Of a DNA stretch of 5,343 bases, positions 1-5,343 are shown one piece after another. The stretch spans positions 1-5,343 of the forward strand of contig CALBRU010000350.1 of assembly GCA_937927695.1 (NCBI GenBank), read 5' to 3'. Numbering within the stretch: the first letter of the stretch is position 1; each line of letters begins with the position of its first letter. The stretch comes from an uncultured Thiomonas sp. (GTDB lineage: Bacteria; Pseudomonadota; Gammaproteobacteria; Burkholderiales; Burkholderiaceae_C). The notes beneath the pieces were generated by a model. It was not told the DNA's origin. It made no database searches and worked only from the letters and a program-made list of their open reading frames with translations. The position numbers and the translations under genes are program-made.

Positions 1-353
1 TGCTGGATGAACAGGGCGCGGCCGCTGTCGCTGTAGGCGCGCAGCGCGGCGGCGATGTTCTGGGCGCAGGCGGCATCTTCAGGTGCGACGGCCAGCGCGG
101 CGGGGTCGAGCTGGTCGTCGCCGATCCAGGCCTCGAACAGGTCGCCAAGGATGAACAGGGCGTCGGCCTCGCGGGCGGGACCGGCCAGCCAGGCGATGAA
201 AGTTTGCGTGGTGCGCGGGGCCTGCGCACCTAGATGCAGGTCGGAGACGAGGGCGATGCGCCGCCAGGCGGGCGGGGCAATCAGGCTGGGGAAGGCGGGC
301 TCGGGGTGGGAGGCGTGCGCGGCGTCCTCTGCAGACAAGGTGTTAGCCAACAC
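1..353 (-). CDS. lpxH: UDP-2,3-diacylglucosamine diphosphatase LpxH, N-terminal fragment cut by the left edge
   Basis: LpxH hydrolyses UDP-2,3-diacylglucosamine to lipid X and UMP in lipid A synthesis, acting as a peripheral enzyme on the cytoplasmic face of the inner membrane. About 117 codons are present; the rest lies beyond base 1. The calcineurin-like metallophosphoesterase motifs are visible: SDLHLG with the metal-binding D38 and H40, then GDLFEAWIGDD at about residues 70-80. The fragment ends at LFIQH, just before where the GNRDF motif is expected. No ATG is in frame after the upstream in-frame TGA (390-392), so the start must be non-ATG. GTG at 353 is preferred because a GGGGCGG stretch lies about 8 nt before it; TTG at 350 or 338 is possible. 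The N-terminal extension before the core is Ala/Pro-rich and not informative. The gene follows ppiB by about 51 nt with no terminator seen between them, so it is probably the distal gene of the same operon. Identity is firm; the exact start is not. Confidence 0.9.
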   Translation of the reverse strand, partial: MLANTLSAEDAAHASHPEPAFPSLIAPPAWRRIALVSDLHLGAQAPRTTQTFIAWLAGPAREADALFILGDLFEAWIGDDQLDPAALAVAPEDAACAQNIAAALRAYSDSGRALFIQ

Positions 354-404
354 GCGAACTGCCGCCCCGATCTTGCGGTGATGCCGTTGTCAAACTTCGT
401 GCTG

Positions 405-896
405 TCAGACTTCGACGGCCTTGAGGATGACCACGTCTTCTTGCGGCACGTCGTCGTGAAAGCCCTTGCGGCCGGTTTTCACGCCCTTGATCTTGTCCAC
501 CACGTCCTGTCCCTCGACCACTTTGCCGAACACGGCGTAGCCCCAGCCTTGCGCCGTGGGGGCGGTGTGGTTGAGGAAGGCGTTGTCAGCGACGTTGATG
601 AAGAACTGTGCGGTGGCCGAATGCGGGTCGGAGGTGCGGGCCATGGCCAGGGTGTAGCGGTCGTTCTTCAGGCCGTTGTTGGCTTCGTTCTGAATCGGGG
701 CGAGGGTGGGCTTTTGCTTCATGCCGGGCTCGAAGCCGCCGCCCTGGATCATGAAGCCGTCGATCACGCGGTGAAAGACGGTGCCGTCGAAGTGGCCCGA
801 GCGCACATAGGCCAAGAAGTTTTCGCTGGACTTCGGCGCATTGGCCGTGTCGAGTTCGATGCGGATATTGCCGTGGTTGGTTTGGAGTTCGACCAT
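405..896 (-). CDS. ppiB: Cytoplasmic peptidyl-prolyl cis-trans isomerase B (cyclophilin)
   Basis: This is a 163-residue single-domain cyclophilin, close to the usual PpiB length of about 164. It catalyses cis-trans isomerisation of Xaa-Pro bonds and, lacking any signal peptide, should act in the cytoplasm. Visible family motifs are FHRVIDGFMIQGG at residues 41-53, with the catalytic Arg43 and active-site Gln51, then MARTSDPHSATAQFFIN at 85-101 and GWGYAVFGKV further on. The frame is open upstream to 938, but ATG 896 gives the canonical MVELQTNHGNI beginning and has a modest AGAAAG ribosome site 6 nt before it. The start lies 22 nt after the ppiA stop, so the two are almost certainly co-transcribed. 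The protein is clearly paralogous to its upstream neighbour along the whole cyclophilin fold, which suggests an old tandem duplication with split localisation. Confidence 0.95.
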   Translation of the reverse strand: MVELQTNHGNIRIELDTANAPKSSENFLAYVRSGHFDGTVFHRVIDGFMIQGGGFEPGMKQKPTLAPIQNEANNGLKNDRYTLAMARTSDPHSATAQFFINVADNAFLNHTAPTAQGWGYAVFGKVVEGQDVVDKIKGVKTGRKGFHDDVPQEDVVILKAVEV

Positions 897-918
897 GATG
901 GGCTTTCTGTTTTCAGGT

Positions 919-1575
919 TTAGTTGAGGAGCTTGGCATCTTCGATGACGATGGGCTTGACGGGCACGTCCTGGAACATGCCTTCGTTCTTGGTCGGCACG
1001 GCCACGATTTTCTCGATCACGTTCATGCCTGAAATCACCTTGCCGAAAACCGCGTAGCCGTAGCCGTCGGGCTTGGGATAGTCGAGGCTGGCGTTGTCGA
1101 CCACGTTGACGAAGAACTGCGAGGTGGCCGAGTTGGGGTCGGAGGTGCGCGCCATGGCGATGGTGCCCTTGAGGTTGCGCAGGCCGTTCTGGCTCTCCAG
1201 CGCAATGGGCGCGCGAGTGGGTTTTTTCTGCATGTTGGCGGTGAAGCCGCCGCCTTGCACCATGAAGCCGGGAATCACGCGGTGAAAAATGGTGCCTTTG
1301 TAGAAGCCGCTTTTCACATAGTCGAGAAAGTTGGCCACGGTTTTGGGTGCCCGGGCCGGATCGAGCTGCACCACGAAATTGCCCATGGTGGTGACGAATT
1401 CCACCTTGGGTTGGGCGGCGGGGGCATCGGCGGCGTGTGCTGCGGGAAGTGTGGAAGGAAGGGCGGCTGCGGCCACCAAGCTCAGTGTGGCGAGTACGGG
1501 GGCGATGTGCTGCCGCATGATGCGCCGCAAATTGGGGAACGATGAGCGGGACGGGGTGGTCAGGCTGGAATTCAT
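919..1575 (-). CDS. ppiA: Periplasmic peptidyl-prolyl cis-trans isomerase A (cyclophilin)
   Basis: This is a 218-residue exported cyclophilin that would assist proline isomerisation during folding of periplasmic and outer-membrane proteins. The N-terminus has a basic region (RR at 17-18, R21), a hydrophobic core at about 24-43 and a likely signal peptidase I site at PAAHA/AD after residue 48. The mature cyclophilin domain begins near residue 57. It shows FHRVIPGFMVQGGG with Arg99 and Gln107, then MARTSDPNSATSQFFVN and GYGYAVFGKV. ATG 1575 is chosen because AAGGAAG lies 9 nt upstream. The later in-frame ATG at residue 20 would give a shorter signal peptide and cannot be excluded. The start overlaps the transpeptidase stop as TAATG, which predicts translational coupling. 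ppiB follows after 22 nt. Family and export are clear; the A/B naming rests on the signal peptide and gene order. Confidence 0.93.
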   Translation of the reverse strand: MNSSLTTPSRSSFPNLRRIMRQHIAPVLATLSLVAAAALPSTLPAAHAADAPAAQPKVEFVTTMGNFVVQLDPARAPKTVANFLDYVKSGFYKGTIFHRVIPGFMVQGGGFTANMQKKPTRAPIALESQNGLRNLKGTIAMARTSDPNSATSQFFVNVVDNASLDYPKPDGYGYAVFGKVISGMNVIEKIVAVPTKNEGMFQDVPVKPIVIEDAKLLN

Positions 1576-1589
1576 TACGAAACGCTTCC
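1573..1589 (-). promoter_or_regulatory. Overlapping stop/start (TAATG) and ribosome binding site for ppiA
   Basis: On the minus strand the transpeptidase TAA and the ppiA ATG share one base (TAATG). A strong AAGGAAG ribosome site lies 9 nt before the ATG, inside the last codons of the transpeptidase gene. This fixes the ppiA start and suggests that terminating ribosomes can re-initiate on ppiA. Confidence 0.8.
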
Positions 1590-2918
1590 TTGAAAAATGA
1601 GTTGCCACTGGTTGTTGCGCTGGGCCCAGTACTGACGGTAGAGCGGGCTGGAGGGCGCACCGACCGCACTGTACTGCACCACCCTTTGCCCCGGGTATTG
1701 CAGGACGGTGAGTGCGCCGGGGGTGATGGAGGGGTTGCGCGCAGGCGCGTGCGCAGTATTCGGCGACGAGGCGCTGGCGGCGAGCGTGTCTTGCGGGCGC
1801 GCGCCTTGCGCAGCCGCCTGAATGACGTCGGTCTGCAACTGCGCCGTGATGCGCTGGCGCTGGGCAATCCACTGCGAGACGCTCAGCCATTGCACATGGC
1901 GGGTGATGACCACCGGAGTGCTGCCCGCCGGGGTGTCGGCCATGAGGCTGAGCACGTCCGGGTTGGACAGCACCACGCAGCCGTCAGACGCCAAAGGAAC
2001 GCGGGCATAGCTGCCCGGCGGTGTGCCGTGCAGCCAGACGCCAAAGCCAGTGTGGCCTTGCTGCTTGTCCCACTCATTGGGGTAGTTCAGCGTGAGGGCG
2101 CCGGCGCCATAGAGCGGTTTGAGGTCTTTGGCGCCGATTTTGCGGGTGATGAAGTAAATGCCCAGCGGCGTTTTCATATCACCGACCTGGGTCTTGCCCG
2201 CGCCGAACTTGCCCTGGCTGAAGTAGTAGCTCGCCTCAAGCTGGGGCACGCCGTTGCGCTGCTCAAAAAGATAGAGACGCGAACGGGCGGTATCCACCAC
2301 GATGGCGCGCTGCACGTCGGGCGCCAGCGCCACCAGATTGGCGGCAATCGCCCCGGTCGGGGGCGGTGCGGTGTAGGCGGCGAGGCGGGCCAGGGCCTCC
2401 GCCCGAAGTTCCAGAACGCGGGCGTGCTGCTGCGCCTGTTGTTCCGAAAGCGCGGGTGGCGGGGCCGCGGCGAAGCCCGCAGGATTTCCGGCGCTGGCTT
2501 GCATGACGTCGCCCAGGAGCAATTGCGCCAGGGAGAAATGCGGGTAGTCCCGCGCCAGTTGCTCGGCCTGGGCCCGCGCCGCGTCGAGGTGGCCGGCGGC
2601 GACTTCGGCGTAGGCGTGGAGCAGGCGCCGTTCCGCGCCGTCCTGGTTGGGGGGGGCGCTAAGCGAGGTGGTGAGTTTGAGCAGAGTGCGCGCCGAAACT
2701 GCGGGGTGCTGCACTGAACCGGTGGTCGGGCCTGCGGCGTTGCTGGCCAACTCTCCTGTCGGTTCGGCCGCCAGGTCATGCAGGAGGCGACTGTCCGGTG
2801 CGGCGCTGGACACCGCGTTGTAGTCGGTCGCGGCGCGGGCCGCGAACACCAGCGGCACGCATAGCAGCGCCCAAGGCAACAACTTGCGCAGAGGAGGGCG
2901 GCGGAATGCGGGCTTCAC
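1575..2918 (-). CDS. Exported L,D-transpeptidase (YkuD domain) with TPR-like N-terminus and short NTF2-like tail
   Basis: This is a peptidoglycan-modifying enzyme expected to form 3-3 crosslinks or attach partners to the tetrapeptide stem in the periplasm. With the GTG start it has 447 residues. It begins with a signal peptide: basic region to K12, hydrophobic core 13-27, probable cut after ARA at 29. Residues 92-141 look like a TPR-type helical hairpin (HAYAEVAAGHLDAARAQAEQ). The YkuD catalytic domain spans about 201-337, with WLHGTPPGS (His297) and the nucleophile in SDGCVVLSN (Cys314). The Arg that often follows the Cys (SHGCIRM type) is Val here. After a low-complexity stretch, residues 398-447 resemble the last strands of an NTF2-like domain (ALTVLQYPG to QWQLIFQGS), as in the neighbouring TPR protein. 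The start is uncertain: the frame opens at TTG 2963, but that codon borders a tandem repeat and has no ribosome site; GTG 2918 gives a normal signal peptide but also lacks a clear one. ppiA overlaps its stop. Confidence 0.88.
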   Translation of the reverse strand: MKPAFRRPPLRKLLPWALLCVPLVFAARAATDYNAVSSAAPDSRLLHDLAAEPTGELASNAAGPTTGSVQHPAVSARTLLKLTTSLSAPPNQDGAERRLLHAYAEVAAGHLDAARAQAEQLARDYPHFSLAQLLLGDVMQASAGNPAGFAAAPPPALSEQQAQQHARVLELRAEALARLAAYTAPPPTGAIAANLVALAPDVQRAIVVDTARSRLYLFEQRNGVPQLEASYYFSQGKFGAGKTQVGDMKTPLGIYFITRKIGAKDLKPLYGAGALTLNYPNEWDKQQGHTGFGVWLHGTPPGSYARVPLASDGCVVLSNPDVLSLMADTPAGSTPVVITRHVQWLSVSQWIAQRQRITAQLQTDVIQAAAQGARPQDTLAASASSPNTAHAPARNPSITPGALTVLQYPGQRVVQYSAVGAPSSPLYRQYWAQRNNQWQLIFQGSVS

Positions 2919-2942
2919 GGCGGATCGATGCGAGGGCTTGGA

Positions 2943-2970
2943 ATCACAGCCTAAACGGCGCAACAGTCAA
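2943..2970 (-). promoter_or_regulatory. Possible sigma-70 promoter for the transpeptidase-ppiA-ppiB-lpxH operon
   Basis: Read on the minus strand, TTGACT (2965-2970) is followed after 16 nt by TGTGAT (2943-2948), matching four of six -10 consensus bases. Transcription would start near 2936, compatible with the GTG start at 2918 but not with TTG at 2963. The -10 match is weak and the operon could instead be read from the TPR gene promoter. Confidence 0.25.
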
Positions 2971-2990
2971 TGGCAAACAGTCAATGGCAA
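2963..2990. repeat. Perfect 14-bp tandem direct repeat, two copies
   Basis: The unit acagtcaatggcaa occurs at 2963-2976 and again at 2977-2990 without mismatch. It lies between the TPR gene stop and the transpeptidase gene. On the minus strand each copy contains TTGACT, a good match to a sigma-70 -35 box, so the repeat duplicates that hexamer at 14-nt spacing. It could be a small duplication by slippage or a pair of regulator half-sites; nothing in the sequence decides between these. Confidence 0.9.
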
Positions 2991-3016
2991 TCAGGGGGCA
3001 GAGGGAAGGTGGCCGT

Positions 3017-4057
3017 TCAGCCGACGATCTCGCGCACGATCAGCCACTTGCCGTTTTCACGCTGCATTTGCAGGGTTTTCGGGCCGTCAAAGTCGAGCGG
3101 GCCGGAGGTGTAGTGCTGACGGAAGCGCGCGGTGGCTTTGTCACCGTCGACCTGCACCTTGAGCGCATGCACTTTCACGGTGATCTTGGCCTTGTCGGCA
3201 ATGCGGGCGCGACGCTGGTCTTTCCAGGCGCCCAGGCTCATGCCTTTCTCCGGTTTGAAATTGGGAGCGTAAGCGGCGAAATAGCCGGGCAGGTTCTTGT
3301 TTTGCCAGGCGTCGGCCCAGCGCTCAACTGCTTCGGTCACAGCGGTTTGTTCGCTGGCGTTGGTCTGCGCAGGCCCAGCGGCAGGAGCCGGTTTGTTTTC
3401 AACGGGAGCGGGCGCGACAGGTTTGGCGGCCACCGGGGCCATCGGCGCGGGCGCGGCTGCAGCAGGCTTGATCTCGGCTTTGGTTTCTTTCGCAGACTGC
3501 GCCGTGGTGACTTTCAAGGGCGTCGCCGAGGCCGGATGAACGGCGGGATTTTTGCCCTGCTCGAACAATTCGCGAATCAGGTTGAGCTTGACTCGGGCGC
3601 TGGCGTTTTCGTCGGGGGCGAGTTGCAGCGCCTTTTGGTAGGCCTGGCTGGCGAGCTTGGCGTAGATGTCGCCCAGGTTGGCCTGCGCGGTGGCGTAGCT
3701 CGGGTTGGTGCGTATGGCCATATCGAGCGCGGCGCGGGCTTTTTCGTACTGGCCTTGCTGGGCGTAGAGCACGGCCAGATTGTTGTAGGGCTCGGGCAAC
3801 TCGGGATATTGTTCAGTGAGCGACTGAAAGATTTTGATGGCCTGGGCGTCTTTTTTCTGTTCGGTGAGGATGACGCCCTTCAAAAACTGGTATTGCGGGT
3901 CTTTGGGCTTTTGCGCCAGCAGCGTGTCCACCTGCGTCAGCGCACTGTTCAGGTCGCCTTTTTGCAGACTTTGGCTGACACTGGCCGCGTCTGCCGCCCA
4001 GACGGTTGGTGCACTCAGCGTGAGGGCGATCAGGGTGGCGAGAAGGCGATTTCGCAT
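3017..4057 (-). CDS. Exported tetratricopeptide-repeat protein with C-terminal NTF2-like domain
   Basis: This is a 346-residue protein of unknown precise function. It has a clean signal peptide (MRNRLLATLIALTLSAP..) with a likely cut after VWA at residue 21, so it should be periplasmic or membrane-associated on the periplasmic side. Residues 24-150 hold about four TPR units, the clearest being 55-88 and 89-122 (PYNNLAVLYAQQGQYEKARAALDMAI); the fourth is shortened. TPRs normally mediate protein-protein contacts. Residues 168-237 form an Ala/Pro/Lys-rich flexible linker. Residues 238-346 look like an NTF2/SnoaL-like cone (AVERWADAWQNKNLPGYFAAY to NGKWLIVREIVG). ATG 4057 is chosen for the signal peptide, although no good Shine-Dalgarno is visible; the frame is open further up to 4207. 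It lies upstream of the transpeptidase in the same direction and shares its tail-domain type, so a joint role in envelope or peptidoglycan maintenance is a reasonable inference, not shown. Confidence 0.85.
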   Translation of the reverse strand: MRNRLLATLIALTLSAPTVWAADAASVSQSLQKGDLNSALTQVDTLLAQKPKDPQYQFLKGVILTEQKKDAQAIKIFQSLTEQYPELPEPYNNLAVLYAQQGQYEKARAALDMAIRTNPSYATAQANLGDIYAKLASQAYQKALQLAPDENASARVKLNLIRELFEQGKNPAVHPASATPLKVTTAQSAKETKAEIKPAAAAPAPMAPVAAKPVAPAPVENKPAPAAGPAQTNASEQTAVTEAVERWADAWQNKNLPGYFAAYAPNFKPEKGMSLGAWKDQRRARIADKAKITVKVHALKVQVDGDKATARFRQHYTSGPLDFDGPKTLQMQRENGKWLIVREIVG

Positions 4058-4233
4058 TGGGTGACTGGATGAGTGGTTTGAAGTCTGGACAAACGCCGCG
4101 CGGACTGGCGACGCGCAGCGCGGATTCAAGTGCAGCGCGTCAAGCCGGAAACTGGCTGCTTGTGCTAAGTTTTTAATTTTATCTGGGGACTTGGCGCGCC
4201 CGCGCACAAACCGCTGTTCCCAAACCCAATTCC
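4058..4233. promoter_or_regulatory. Divergent intergenic region between the TPR gene and cysS, with AT-rich island
   Basis: These 176 nt separate divergent starts, so promoters for both directions should be here. An AT-rich run at about 4166-4182 stands out from the GC-rich surroundings. It contains TTTAAT on the plus strand and TAAAAT on the minus strand, each five of six matches to a -10 box. I found no convincing -35 partner for either at 16-18 nt. A 7-bp inverted repeat, gacgcgc (4110-4116) with gcgcgtc (4135-4141), lies nearer the TPR gene and may be chance in GC-rich DNA. No riboswitch or T-box-like leader is evident before cysS. Confidence 0.4.
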
Positions 4234-5004
4234 ATGACTGCGTTGCATCTACACAATACCCTCACCCGCGGGAAAGACCGTTTCGTGCCCATCGAGCCCG
4301 GCCATGTCCGCATGTATGTCTGCGGCATGACGGTGTACGACTACTGTCATATCGGGCACGCGCGGGTGATGGTGGTGTTCGATCTGCTGCAGCGCTGGCT
4401 CAAGGCGCAGGGGCTGCGCGTGACTTATGTGCGCAATATCACCGATATCGACGACAAGATCATCCGTCGCGCGCAGGAAAACGGTGAGACCATCCGCGCG
4501 CTGACCGACCGCTTCATCGCTGCGATGCACGAAGACGCCGACGCCCTGGGTGTGGAGCGTCCCACCTTTGAGCCGCGCGCCACCGACTATGTGCCGCAGA
4601 TGCTCGACCTGATCGGCAAGCTCAAAACGCGCGGTTTGGCCTATCGCGACAGCGCGGGCGATGTGAACTTTCATGTGCGCGCGTTTCCCGGCTACGGCAA
4701 GTTGTCGGGCAAGTCGCTCGATGAATTGCGCGCGGGCGAGCGCGTTGAGGTCGATACCGCCAAACAAGACCCGCTGGACTTTGTGCTGTGGAAAGCGGCC
4801 AAACCCTCCGAGCCCGATGAGGTGAAATGGCCTTCCGAGGACGGCCCGGGCCGTCCCGGCTGGCATATCGAATGCTCGGCCATGAGCTGCGCGCTGCTCG
4901 GCGAGACTTTCGATATTCACGGAGGCGGGGCCGATCTGCAGTTTCCGCATCACGAGAACGAAATCGCGCAGAGCGAGGGGGCAAGCGGCAAGCCGATGGC
5001 GCAG
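4234..5004 (+). CDS. cysS: Cysteinyl-tRNA synthetase, N-terminal half, truncated by an in-frame junction
   Basis: CysRS charges tRNA-Cys with cysteine in the cytoplasm. About 257 residues of a protein normally near 460 are present. The start at ATG 4234 gives the expected TALHLHNTLTRGKDRFVPIEPG opening; no strong ribosome site is seen. Class I signatures are visible: MYVCGMTVYDYCHIGHAR, with zinc ligand Cys30 and the HIGH motif at 39-42, then WHIECSAM with Cys214, and FPHHENEIAQSE with His239 and Glu243. These match the four zinc ligands known for the E. coli enzyme (C28, C209, H234, E238). After SEGASGKPMAQ the expected YWMHNGFV and KMSKS region does not follow. Where KMSKS should be (about 271-275) the frame reads KNIIS. 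The anticodon-binding half is therefore absent and the encoded product could not be an active CysRS. The reading frame continues without a stop into NADH dehydrogenase-like sequence to base 5343. The end given is the approximate limit of CysRS similarity. Confidence 0.93.
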
Positions 5005-5010
5005 GTCGTC
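4981..5010. other. Chimeric junction between cysS and NADH dehydrogenase-like sequence
   Basis: Similarity changes here from cysteinyl-tRNA synthetase to an NDH-2-like protein with no frameshift. The stretch encoding GKPMAQ (4987-5004) would be plausible in both parents: CysRS has 'SEGA.G.P...YW' at this point and NDH-2-like proteins have 'G.P..QVVE.A'. The exact break cannot be placed more finely, and a short shared sequence may have guided the join. Codon preference changes at the same place. No inverted repeats, target-site duplication or transposase is visible, which argues against an insertion element and favours an assembly or library artefact. Confidence 0.75.
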
Positions 5011-5343
5011 GAGTCGGCCCACTTCTCCGCCGAGGCCGCCGACAAGAACATCATTTCCGACATCGACGGCGGCGAGAAGCACGAGTTCAAGCCGAACTAC
5101 CACGGCTTCATGGTGTCCCTGGGCGGGCGTTACGGCGTCGCCAACGCGATGAACTGGAAGACCTCGGGCTTCGTCGCCCTGTTCTTCAAGCACTTCATCA
5201 ACATGTTCTACCTGTTCACGATCGCCGGCTTCAACCAGGTCTGGGAGTACTTCAAGCACGAGTTCCTCGACATGAAGAACGACCGCACCCTGATCGGCGG
5301 CTTCATCTCCTACAAGGTCCGCGCCTACTGGCCCCTCCTCCTC
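5005..5343 (+). CDS. C-terminal part of a type II NADH dehydrogenase-like flavoprotein, partial at both ends
   Basis: About 113 codons continue the cysS frame but encode an unrelated protein, open at the window edge. VVESAHFSAEAADKNIISDI fits the helix after the last FAD-contact segment of pyridine-nucleotide oxidoreductases (the 'AQ..A...A.NI...I.G' pattern of NDH-2). It is followed by HGFMVSLGGRYGVAN, equivalent to the NDH-2 'SLGRR.AVA' strand. Next comes a hydrophobic, aromatic-rich segment (FVALFFKHFINMFYLFTIAGF) matching the C-terminal membrane-anchoring helix of NDH-2. The remainder (NDRTLIGGFISYKVRAYWPLLL) recalls Firmicutes-type homologues that run on into a DoxX-like membrane domain; that detail is from memory and less sure. 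NDH-2 passes electrons from NADH to quinone without pumping protons. No start codon or N-terminal FAD/NAD motifs are present. Third codon positions are almost all G/C (exceptions att and cgt) and all 13 Phe codons are ttc, unlike the cysS part, so the source is probably another organism. Confidence 0.62.

Noticed and set aside
764..1867. A 367-codon Arg/Pro/Ser-rich frame on the minus strand
   Set aside because: It is out of frame with ppiA and ppiB, which account for this DNA with full family motifs and ribosome sites.
1542..2717. A 391-codon open frame on the plus strand
   Set aside because: It lies entirely antisense to the transpeptidase, has Gly/Arg/Val-rich composition without domains, and is expected as a shadow frame in high-GC coding DNA.
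2858..2870. Possible lipobox cysteine in the transpeptidase signal peptide (WALLC)
   Set aside because: The residue before Cys is Leu, where lipoboxes need Gly, Ala or Ser, and a signal peptidase I site (ARA) follows.
2798..4072. A 424-codon open frame on the plus strand
   Set aside because: It is antisense to the TPR gene, has no recognisable motif, and mirrors the codon pattern of the real gene.
4110..4141. 7-bp inverted repeat with an 18-nt loop before the TPR gene
   Set aside because: It is short, built of GC-rich alternation common in this DNA, and has no run of T, so it is neither a clear terminator nor an identifiable operator.
4058..4207. Upstream extension of the TPR protein to GTG 4207
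   Set aside because: The extension would bury the signal peptide behind about 50 residues and occupy the divergent promoter region; ATG 4057 gives a normal exported N-terminus.
4249..5259. A 336-codon open frame on the minus strand
   Set aside because: It is antisense to cysS and crosses the chimeric junction. It has His/Val/Gly-rich shadow composition, and cysS motifs on the other strand are decisive.
1..5343. CRISPR arrays, tRNA or rRNA genes, insertion sequences, riboswitches
   Set aside because: No spaced repeat array, cloverleaf-like sequence, transposase, terminal inverted repeat or known leader motif was seen on either strand.

Overview
The window is high-GC DNA from what looks like a betaproteobacterium of the order Burkholderiales. 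A Thiomonas-like genome is my guess from protein flavour and gene order; no search was possible. Five genes run leftward on the minus strand and one, cysS, runs rightward on the plus strand. From right to left the leftward block is: an exported TPR protein with an NTF2-like tail, an exported L,D-transpeptidase, a periplasmic cyclophilin (ppiA), a cytoplasmic cyclophilin (ppiB), and the start of lpxH, which is cut by the left edge. From memory, cysS divergent from a TPR gene and followed by ppiA-ppiB-lpxH is a familiar Burkholderiales arrangement. The L,D-transpeptidase between the TPR gene and ppiA is the more variable element.

The leftward genes form a cell-envelope and protein-folding cluster. 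The transpeptidase stop and the ppiA start overlap (TAATG), ppiA and ppiB are 22 nt apart, and ppiB and lpxH are about 51 nt apart, so transpeptidase-ppiA-ppiB-lpxH reads as one operon. The TPR gene lies just upstream in the same direction and may be co-transcribed. A 14-bp tandem repeat with a possible promoter sits in the gap before the transpeptidase. The 176 nt between the TPR gene and cysS is the divergent promoter region and holds a short AT-rich island in otherwise GC-rich DNA.

The most anomalous part is the right end. The cysS frame starts normally at 4234 and shows the HIGH motif and all expected zinc ligands. Near 4981-5010 it changes, without a frameshift, into the C-terminal part of a type II NADH dehydrogenase-like flavoprotein that stays open to the window end. 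The KMSKS half of cysteinyl-tRNA synthetase is missing. Codon use changes at the same point: third positions become almost all G/C, and Phe goes from mixed ttt/ttc to only ttc. The simplest reading is an assembly or cloning chimera between two organisms, joined at a short stretch both genes could share; a real recombination is less likely. I did not find a convincing undescribed system in the rest of the window.
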